From Christensenellaceae bacterium (GTDB lineage Bacteria > Bacillota > Clostridia > Christensenellales > DTU072), in contig JAIRMA010000061.1 in the NCBI GenBank assembly GCA_031259085.1, positions 46,740 through 110,739 on the forward strand: a DNA stretch of 64,000 nucleotides, read 5' to 3'. The translations under genes and the position numbers were made by a program. The notes beneath the pieces are model-generated. The model had not been told where the DNA came from and did no database searches. It worked only from the letters and a program-made list of their open reading frames with translations. Below, piece after piece: positions 1 to 7,333 of the stretch. Position 1 is the stretch's first letter, and every line of letters starts with the position of its first letter.

Positions 1-35
1 AAGTTGCTTTTTTTTGACTTTGCAACATTACTTTA

Positions 36-112
36 CGGGGTGTAGCGCAGCTTGGTAGCGCACTTGGTTTGGGACCAAGGGGCCGGGAGTTCGAATCTCT
101 TCACCCCGACCA
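36..112 (+). tRNA. tRNA-Pro(TGG)
   Basis: Cloverleaf: acceptor CGGGGTG/CACCCCG, anticodon loop TTTGGGA, T-loop TTCGAAT, encoded CCA. Confidence 0.96.
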
Positions 113-135
113 CGTGAGATCAAAAAAATTAATAG

Positions 136-212
136 GGGCTTTTAGCTCAGTTGGTCAGAGCGGTCGGCTCATAACCGATTGGTCCGCGGTTCGAGTCCGT
201 GAAAGCCCACCA
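136..212 (+). tRNA. tRNA with CAT anticodon, probably tRNA-Ile2 (k2C34) by resemblance of the GGCTCATAACC arm to Bacillus tRNA-Ile(CAU)
   Basis: Acceptor GGGCTTT/AAAGCCC, anticodon loop CTCATAA, encoded CCA. Confidence 0.9.
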
Positions 213-228
213 ATATCTTTTTACATGC

Positions 229-305
229 GGTCCGGTAGTTCAGATGGTTAGAATGCTAGCCTGTCACGCTAGAGGTCGAGGGTTCGACTCCCTTCCGGAT
301 CGCCA
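229..305 (+). tRNA. tRNA-Asp(GTC)
   Basis: Acceptor GGTCCGG/CCGGATC, anticodon GTC, discriminator G, encoded CCA. Confidence 0.96.
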
Positions 306-312
306 TTCTTTT

Positions 313-388
313 GCCTTGATAGCTCAGTCGGTAGAGCAATGGACTGAAAATCCATGTGTCGGTGGTTCAATTCCACCTCAAGGCACCA
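313..388 (+). tRNA. tRNA-Phe(GAA)
   Basis: Acceptor GCCTTGA/TCAAGGC, anticodon GAA, encoded CCA. Confidence 0.96.
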
Positions 389-408
389 TCCTAAGTTTTT
401 CTGGTTAT

Positions 409-484
409 GCTGGCTTAGCTCAACAGGCAGAGCAGCTGATTTGTAATCAGCAGGTTGATGGTTCGATTCCGTTAGCCAGCTCCA
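409..484 (+). tRNA. tRNA-Thr(TGT)
   Basis: Acceptor GCTGGCT/AGCCAGC, anticodon TGT, encoded CCA. Confidence 0.96.
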
Positions 485-512
485 CTTTAAAAAATTATAT
501 GTTCTTATGCAT

Positions 513-547
513 CCTCAAATCACAAACTTGTGTTTTGAGGTTTTTTT
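513..547 (+). terminator. Rho-independent terminator of tRNA cluster 1
   Basis: CCTCAAA...TTTGAGG hairpin followed by TTTTTTT. Confidence 0.8.
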
Positions 548-670
548 ATACATTATTAGCTTAAAATTAATAGGTTATTCCTTTGTTTTGGTTTATATAC
601 TCTTGTGTTGATTTTCTGTCTGTTTAATTATTTCTATATTAATAGCGCTTCTTGCTTGCATTTGTCCGTT

Positions 671-682
671 ATATCCTAATTT
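671..682 (+). repeat. Left arm of perfect 12-bp inverted repeat (ATATCCTAATTT)
   Basis: Exact reverse complement AAATTAGGATAT at 769-780. Confidence 0.85.
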
Positions 683-685
683 TAC

Positions 686-714
686 TTGACAAAACCTGTA
701 TAAAATTATAAAAT
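686..714 (+). promoter_or_regulatory. Sigma-A-like promoter upstream of the riboswitch
   Basis: TTGACA (686-691), 17-bp spacer, TAAAAT (709-714). Confidence 0.7.
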
Positions 715-768
715 ATATAATGTTGTTTATATGCTTATAATTTTGTCTGTCAAAAGCATCTATATAAC

Positions 769-780
769 AAATTAGGATAT
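769..780 (-). repeat. Right arm of perfect 12-bp inverted repeat (AAATTAGGATAT)
   Basis: Exact reverse complement of 671-682. Confidence 0.85.
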
Positions 781-794
781 CATAATTTCTTATA

Positions 795-876
795 TGTCAA
801 AAGCAAACCAGGTGAAAGCCTGCGACGCAAAACTAAAGGATCTACGTCATAAAGATACGATAGCCAGTTGCCAATC
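795..876 (+). promoter_or_regulatory. c-di-GMP-I (GEMM-I) riboswitch aptamer
   Basis: GCAAACC - CAGGT(GAAA)GCCTG P2 with GNRA tetraloop - CGACGCAAAACT - P3 - GATAGCCAGTTGCC match the GEMM-I core layout. Confidence 0.9.
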
Positions 877-903
877 GCGTTTGTTGTAACACTGGCTTTT
901 TTC
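863..903 (+). terminator. Riboswitch expression-platform terminator
   Basis: AGCCAGT (863-869) pairs with ACTGGCT (891-897), then TTTTTT; 5' arm overlaps the aptamer 3' strand. Confidence 0.8.
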
Positions 904-965
904 ATGTAACCTGGAAAAAGTAATTAGAGTAAATTAGTGTTATCTCTATTATTGATGGAGGCCAC

Positions 966-1193
966 ATGGGACCTAAAAACTCAATCAAATTATTGCTCTC
1001 ATCTGTTGTCCATAATTCAATATCAAAAATGTTTTGCCTCGTAAGATTTAAATCCTACTTAAAGTTAACTAAATTTAGGGATTTCCTTTTTTGTTTACAT
1101 GCACAAAATACTGAGTTTTTGGACAATCTGCATATTAATCTAAACATTTCTTCAGATCGTAATAATTTCAGGAGCTTAGCCTTATATTCATGA
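966..1193 (+). CDS. Small 75-aa protein of unknown function, first ORF after the riboswitch
   Basis: GGAGG Shine-Dalgarno 5 nt upstream of the ATG; ATGA overlap with the next ORF. Confidence 0.5.
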   Translation: MGPKNSIKLLLSSVVHNSISKMFCLVRFKSYLKLTKFRDFLFCLHAQNTEFLDNLHINLNISSDRNNFRSLALYS

Positions 1194-4100
1194 TAAAGCG
1201 GTTTTTTACACTACATATATATTCAATCGTTTTATTGATTATTATATTAACAGCTTTTGCTTTCATAGGCGCTTCTGTATATGCTGCAATCAATAGCACT
1301 ATAGACTTCAATGACATCTATCTTGCTGGTACTGACGTTTTTTATTTTGATTCAAATGAGTCATCCTATAGCAAAGATTATTCCGTCACTACTGCATCAA
1401 CATCTGTGTCTGTCACAATTAAGCGTAATGACAAAACTAATGATCATGTGTACACAAAACTTGATTTGTTGGTGTTTTCTGACGGAATAGAGGCCACATA
1501 TACTGCAACAGGTGTGACCTCTAAGCACACTAATGTTTCCTTAAGCTCAAAAACCTACAAAAATTGCTCTATCATTGAAAATATTACATTTAAAACCACT
1601 GCATATTCAATTGCTATTTCAACACCTCCTACTAATCAAACTATTAATGTGGTTGTAATCCCACGCGCTGAATATTATTACGAGACACCTAATGCGAATG
1701 GTACTTATCAGGGGCATACTGCAGTCACACCAAACCGGTATGTTGTAGATTTATTCGATTTAGAAATGTTGAATACAGAAGAACGCTATAATTTTTATTT
1801 AGATCCGAATGTGCCAATGCATAGACAACAATATTATAAAAATGTTTATTTCTTAAGCGATATAATTGTTAATCGCGAGTTGATTATAAACTATCCTGGC
1901 TTTTTAAATCTACTCTTTGCTAAAATCCAGTTATATAAGCCCTTAACTATTATGCACACATCTGAGGGAATGTATGATATAAAAACATTGGGTGGTAAGA
2001 TATATAATTCCACTGAAAAATTTACTATAAATACTCCAAAAGCTTATTATAGTGAATCTGGATCCACTGACACATCTCATACGTCTTTTATATGCACCAG
2101 TACAACAAACTTCAGTAAAACAACAAATGTGGATTTCACAGACCCTCTTAATTCAGCGTTATTAAATGCGGCACTGTCCGATGCAGTAGTTTTTGCACAA
2201 AATCACATCCCTTTTCAATTGCTAAAAGATTTGATTTTACCTAATGAATATCAGTCATTAGGCATTACTTACACGTATATTCTAAAGGACACCTCTCTTA
2301 CCAACTTAGCTACTATTGGACATTTAGACAGAGATCTATGGAACGCATCATCAACAACACAATACAAACTAGAAATAATCGCTAATTATGGTGGTACCAG
2401 TCTTTCAAAGACAATTGATATCGAATTAGTTGGCACTGGAATTGAGTCAATTACGTCAGCACTTGCAAATGCATATTACAATTTAGGAGTAACAACTGGC
2501 ATTTTATTACCAGAGATTGATATTCAAACTGCAACGGTTAAAAAGGATCAAAATAATAGCACAATTTTTATTTCATCTCTTAAGCAGGATTTGGAAATGA
2601 CTGATTTATTAGAAACATTTATATATGAGTCTAATTTAAGATCGGACATCTCACTTGTTTTGACTCCTGCCTCTCCAATTGATTTCCTATTTAACGATGA
2701 GCTTTATAGACGAGTTGACTTAACTTATTCAACTACCTATCAAAAATATAGGATCTCATTTAGTAAGGATCCGTCGACTCCAGATAATGTTACATTCTAT
2801 AGTCTTGATTCTATCCAGTTCTTTGCCTCTCCTCAAACGCTGTTACTGCTAGCAAGCGAGGCAGAAATGAAGGTAATCACTTATAATCTTGACTTAGATA
2901 ACAATCTAAATAATAATATAGAGGCTACTTCTGCCGTTGCAAAATTTTATGTGTACGGTATTTCTTTTAAAGAACAGCAAATGTATCTAGAACGTTTCAT
3001 AGAGAATAAATATGTCACATCAAAAGATCAAATCGTAAATCTTTTAAGGGTCGATACTGCACTTGATAGAATATTTAATGGACCAACTGAGGAAGTCATC
3101 CCTTATACTTTTAATCTTAAAAGTATAACATATAATTTTTATTGTGTTGATAGTGATGACGCAGATTATTTAGTAGATTTAAATAATACATATGATGCAA
3201 AAGCTACTTATTTTGCTACTATTATAAATAATAATTCTCACACAATAAATCCTTCTGCGCCCCCAGGGGACGATACTTATAATTCATTTTTCATTTTTGA
3301 TACAACTAATAGCACGATGGAGCTAGCCAATGATGTTTATTTAAACATCCCTGATGGGACTTCCATGATAATAAAAATTGATCTTACTTATGAACAAAAT
3401 GTTGTATTGCCACATGGAGTAGGTGACTATTCTACTTATCGCAGATTCATAATCCCCAAAGAAGGACTTGGGGGCAATGATTCTACAAAATATTTATTAG
3501 GCGACACTTTTGCTGAATATTTTAACAATTTAGTTAATGGAATGTTAATTGATTCAACCTTAAGCCTTTTTACTGATGGCGTCGAAACTACACCAGGCAC
3601 TGCGTTTATGTTAAAACCTGATTCCTCAGATGATATAATTGGACTCAGAATGAGTATCGTCAATGATTCTGAGGTTGGAGCATACTGCAAAATTTTACAA
3701 CCCGATTCAGTAAACCATCCATATTGGTGGCAAATTGAGATTGATATAGATAAAATACCTGCATACAATTCCGTAGTCAACGTTTCTGCCGAGTTTTTTA
3801 TAATAGTAAATAATGCAGAAACCCCATTGTCAGAGCAATTATATTCTTTTATAATCCCTGGCATATATAGAGTAGGTGCTTCAGCTGAATTCAAATCTAC
3901 ACAATTATACGAACTAATAATCTCAATCAAAGATAATTCTAACAACTATTTGTATGGGTATTATGAATCACAACAAGGAGACAAGTACCTTTTAGTTGAC
4001 TACGCTCAAAAAGATGTTGATACATTAGAAATCACACAAGCGGCTTTAGATTCGCAACCTAGTGGGGCTGTGCCCGCTAGTGGACTTGATCTTAGTGGCA

Positions 4101-5140
4101 TGGAATACCTTATTAATACGAAAAAATTAATATTTAAAAATGTTAGAAAAATTATAAGCTTCGAGCCGTTTAATCGTATTGACACTTCAATCATAACCGA
4201 ATTGACTCTTGATAATTGCAGTCTCACAGATGCTTTATTGAATCCTGCTTATTTGGCTAATTTGCAAACTCTCACGTACGTTAATTTAAATAATAACCCT
4301 AATATCACGAGGCTGTCATTACCAAGTGGCACGAAGAGTGATCCTGTATACACCCCCTATTTTTATAGGTCAGTGGAAATATTCTCTTTAGATAAAACAG
4401 GGATCCGTGAAATTCTTGACATTACAAAATATCCGTACATAACAGATTTGTATGTAAGAGATACACCTATTCCATTTTACGAGCCTCTCGTCTCTTTAAA
4501 ATATTTAAAGCGTCTATACTTAGATTGGACACAGACTACAAGGAATGACAGCTTTTATTTTAACGAAAATTTACCCTCTACTTCATATGATGCAAGTGTT
4601 AATAATTATTTATACGCAAACGGTGTTGTAAATATTCCTGAGTATGTGACACTAATAATCAAAGGTGTGTCAATTTATTATAAACCATCGGCTGGGGTTA
4701 GTGACGCTCTCATGGCAATTGGAGAAAATGAATTCATTCCTTATGACTTATATGAGGCCGCTATAATACTAAATAGCATCTATGTTTTTCGTCAACATTA
4801 TAATTATTTAGCTTTTCCTGCTAAAGTATTTTCAAAAAACTATCAGATTGGAGGCACATCAAACGGTACTAGAACAGAAATCTATGTTAGGTATGCTATC
4901 AATAATACTCAGACCTCTGGAGCATCGTATTTGTTTACTGCAAGAGAATTTAATCATCATTCTTCGCCTACCACGACTTCTGACCCACATGCTACTACTG
5001 ATACTACAACGACGGACGACGCAATAAAGTTTAGTACAACGCCAGCAAGCAATCGCCTTATTTATATAGTAGCAAAATGCACAGTAAATTCAACTACTTC
5101 TTATAAGGCTTATCCTTTAATTTGGATGGGGTTGAAATGA
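1190..5140 (+). CDS. Large (1316 aa) surface-anchored/exported protein with leucine-rich-repeat-like C-terminal region
   Basis: Long ORF; N-terminal hydrophobic segment IVLLIIILTAFAFIGASVYA; LRR-like stretch LTLDNCSLTDALLNPAYLANLQTLTYVNLNNNPNITRLSLP. Confidence 0.85.
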   Translation: MIKRFFTLHIYSIVLLIIILTAFAFIGASVYAAINSTIDFNDIYLAGTDVFYFDSNESSYSKDYSVTTASTSVSVTIKRNDKTNDHVYTKLDLLVFSDGIEATYTATGVTSKHTNVSLSSKTYKNCSIIENITFKTTAYSIAISTPPTNQTINVVVIPRAEYYYETPNANGTYQGHTAVTPNRYVVDLFDLEMLNTEERYNFYLDPNVPMHRQQYYKNVYFLSDIIVNRELIINYPGFLNLLFAKIQLYKPLTIMHTSEGMYDIKTLGGKIYNSTEKFTINTPKAYYSESGSTDTSHTSFICTSTTNFSKTTNVDFTDPLNSALLNAALSDAVVFAQNHIPFQLLKDLILPNEYQSLGITYTYILKDTSLTNLATIGHLDRDLWNASSTTQYKLEIIANYGGTSLSKTIDIELVGTGIESITSALANAYYNLGVTTGILLPEIDIQTATVKKDQNNSTIFISSLKQDLEMTDLLETFIYESNLRSDISLVLTPASPIDFLFNDELYRRVDLTYSTTYQKYRISFSKDPSTPDNVTFYSLDSIQFFASPQTLLLLASEAEMKVITYNLDLDNNLNNNIEATSAVAKFYVYGISFKEQQMYLERFIENKYVTSKDQIVNLLRVDTALDRIFNGPTEEVIPYTFNLKSITYNFYCVDSDDADYLVDLNNTYDAKATYFATIINNNSHTINPSAPPGDDTYNSFFIFDTTNSTMELANDVYLNIPDGTSMIIKIDLTYEQNVVLPHGVGDYSTYRRFIIPKEGLGGNDSTKYLLGDTFAEYFNNLVNGMLIDSTLSLFTDGVETTPGTAFMLKPDSSDDIIGLRMSIVNDSEVGAYCKILQPDSVNHPYWWQIEIDIDKIPAYNSVVNVSAEFFIIVNNAETPLSEQLYSFIIPGIYRVGASAEFKSTQLYELIISIKDNSNNYLYGYYESQQGDKYLLVDYAQKDVDTLEITQAALDSQPSGAVPASGLDLSGMEYLINTKKLIFKNVRKIISFEPFNRIDTSIITELTLDNCSLTDALLNPAYLANLQTLTYVNLNNNPNITRLSLPSGTKSDPVYTPYFYRSVEIFSLDKTGIREILDITKYPYITDLYVRDTPIPFYEPLVSLKYLKRLYLDWTQTTRNDSFYFNENLPSTSYDASVNNYLYANGVVNIPEYVTLIIKGVSIYYKPSAGVSDALMAIGENEFIPYDLYEAAIILNSIYVFRQHYNYLAFPAKVFSKNYQIGGTSNGTRTEIYVRYAINNTQTSGASYLFTAREFNHHSSPTTTSDPHATTDTTTTDDAIKFSTTPASNRLIYIVAKCTVNSTTSYKAYPLIWMGLK

Positions 5141-6276
5141 GCATGAAAGAACTTAAAAAGAAAACACTAATAACTTCTATCGTGACAATCATTCTCGTAA
5201 TATTTCTATCAATCGGCGTTCTATGGGCATGGTTTTATGATGAGGAAGTAGACGGCACAATACCCCGTCAAACAGGTGATCTTTATGCCAAATTCGAATT
5301 ATACTCTGGCCGTGACCATAATTTAGATGCGCGTTTAGATCCCATAAATTTGTCATATTTAGGTGTTTCTAATATCACCAGAACAACACGTCTATCGCAA
5401 TTTTACAATAAAACAAACGATTATTTAACTGCTGGGGCAGATGATTCTCTTAACTCCTGGCTAAGTCTAAAGGAAGGTCGCGCAGTATCCTATAAAATGC
5501 TAGCTACAGTTCTAAAAGATTCCCCGTCTGGTGTTTTTGAACTGAATTTTTCTAATTTAGCTCACTACTTTTATCTCAATCCTCAAAACTATTTAGATAT
5601 TGTCTCTTATCCTAACACATTATCTCCACTAGCTAATTATCTTAAGACCCTAGGGACTACCAATAAGGGTAATTTTTCAACACTTATTACCACGACTGCT
5701 TTTCAAGACTATCTAGGTAATAATGTTGCTAGATTGATGTATAAGCTGATAATTGATGGCGTCAGAATATATTCAGATGAGAATGGGACTCAATTTACCG
5801 CGTTTAATACAGGATTTGAGAAAATTCTGACAACTAGCGTTGCAACTGAATCCACAAATTTAGGGGTGCCACAATTAACAATCCCTAAAACAGAATATTA
5901 TTTACATGAATTGTCACATAGTGAACCTTTTGTTCAGGATATAGTGCTTAGTAGTGAACAACTAATAGAGGTTGATTTTCATTTAGTTGCGATTGGAGAA
6001 ACAGAAGCTATAGACAAATATACTAATTATTTGGCTACCGAAAAAACTTCTCTAGCTTCTCGTGCAAGCTCCTACATAAATAATATAGGCAACTTCTATG
6101 CCGTATTGAATGCCACACAAGTGAATGCACTATCTACTATTGCAAATAACTTTATAGATGACATGTCTAATGTAGAAATTTCATATCTCTTAGGTGAAAT
6201 TGTTGACGAACGCAAACTACTTTTTAATATTGATCGAATTACTGGATCTATTAGATCTATAGTGGATGGTGTTTAA
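5137..6276 (+). CDS. Exported/membrane-anchored protein with N-terminal helix and WAWF motif (SipW/TasA-type-like)
   Basis: ORF 5122..6276; ATG at 5137 overlaps upstream stop (ATGA); IVTIILVIFLSIGVLWAWFYDEEVDG. Confidence 0.8.
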   Translation: MSMKELKKKTLITSIVTIILVIFLSIGVLWAWFYDEEVDGTIPRQTGDLYAKFELYSGRDHNLDARLDPINLSYLGVSNITRTTRLSQFYNKTNDYLTAGADDSLNSWLSLKEGRAVSYKMLATVLKDSPSGVFELNFSNLAHYFYLNPQNYLDIVSYPNTLSPLANYLKTLGTTNKGNFSTLITTTAFQDYLGNNVARLMYKLIIDGVRIYSDENGTQFTAFNTGFEKILTTSVATESTNLGVPQLTIPKTEYYLHELSHSEPFVQDIVLSSEQLIEVDFHLVAIGETEAIDKYTNYLATEKTSLASRASSYINNIGNFYAVLNATQVNALSTIANNFIDDMSNVEISYLLGEIVDERKLLFNIDRITGSIRSIVDGV

Positions 6277-7160
6277 TGGAAGCTCTAAAAAAAGAAAAAC
6301 GAAAACACCTAATAAAAATGTTAGTGCCTATTTGTGCAGCTGTTTCTTTGGTTGTGATTGCTGCCATTGCGATGTCTGGGCTATATGGTTGGTTTGCTTT
6401 CAGTGATAATGCTGTTGTCAGTGAGTCCACTTTCTTTGTTAGAACCGGAAATGAGCCTAACATTCAGATTGAAGCCTTAGATGTAAATGGTAATTTACTT
6501 GAAAACCCGCCAACTGTAATTAAGCCTGGTGACTATTTGCGCTTTCGAATAAGCTTATATAATCACACAGGGACCACTGTTAAACGTTCTCTTTTAATTA
6601 ATAATTTGTTTGTGTTATATCCTACACAAAAAACAATTGATTCAGTCCCATTTACTTTTGACAATGAGCATGTTAATACAGATGATTACTATTTCGGTAC
6701 TGGGATGGTTAGATTTGATATATTTAATACAACAAATTTCCCGAATCAGTCTAATAGATATGATTTTTTCACATCATTTATGGCCCCTGCTACAAATGCT
6801 CTACGATACTCTTTGAGAACTACATTTAACCCCTATTTTGATCCAAATGAAAATTATTTAAAGATGACAGCTCTAAGTAATGCAACAGCTAGTGAAATAA
6901 TTGCACCAGAAATGAATAACGTGCTTGCTACTCCTGTGCCTTTATCGATATCTAGTATAGAGAATATTACTGCATTCTCTATACCTTCAACCGCCACTAC
7001 TTATGATACAGCGGTTGTTACCTATCTCTTATTATATTTTAACCCAGACTTCCCTAGTACTTCTTTATTTTCAAATCAACCTGTCGTTTTAAAAAATAGC
7101 AATCCGTTCTATTGGCAGGATTTAGAGATTTTTTTGAATTTTGAGGATGTTTCAGTTTAA
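6276..7160 (+). CDS. Exported protein with SipW-like/TasA-like N-terminus (GLYGWFAFSDNAVV)
   Basis: TAATG overlap with upstream gene; hydrophobic segment then YGWFAFSDNAVVSESTFFVRTGN. Confidence 0.8.
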   Translation: MEALKKEKRKHLIKMLVPICAAVSLVVIAAIAMSGLYGWFAFSDNAVVSESTFFVRTGNEPNIQIEALDVNGNLLENPPTVIKPGDYLRFRISLYNHTGTTVKRSLLINNLFVLYPTQKTIDSVPFTFDNEHVNTDDYYFGTGMVRFDIFNTTNFPNQSNRYDFFTSFMAPATNALRYSLRTTFNPYFDPNENYLKMTALSNATASEIIAPEMNNVLATPVPLSISSIENITAFSIPSTATTYDTAVVTYLLLYFNPDFPSTSLFSNQPVVLKNSNPFYWQDLEIFLNFEDVSV

Positions 7161-7333
7161 ATAGCGTATTAAAGTTTTAACCATTCTCAAGTTTTTGTAG
7201 TTTCCCTTCTTAAATTCAATTTGCTATTGCAATATTTACTCTTTTGTGTTAAAATATTGTAATATTTAATGAAGAGTTTTTCTGAATTTCTTTTTTTTTA
7301 TAACAAAAGCATGTTGGAGGGAAACCAAAGAAT

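Noticed and set aside
69-564. ORFs 69..251 and 199..564
   Set aside because: They are translations of the tRNA cluster, not proteins.
3436-3945. 169-aa minus-strand ORF inside the 1316-aa surface protein
   Set aside because: Antisense shadow; no RBS or family motif.
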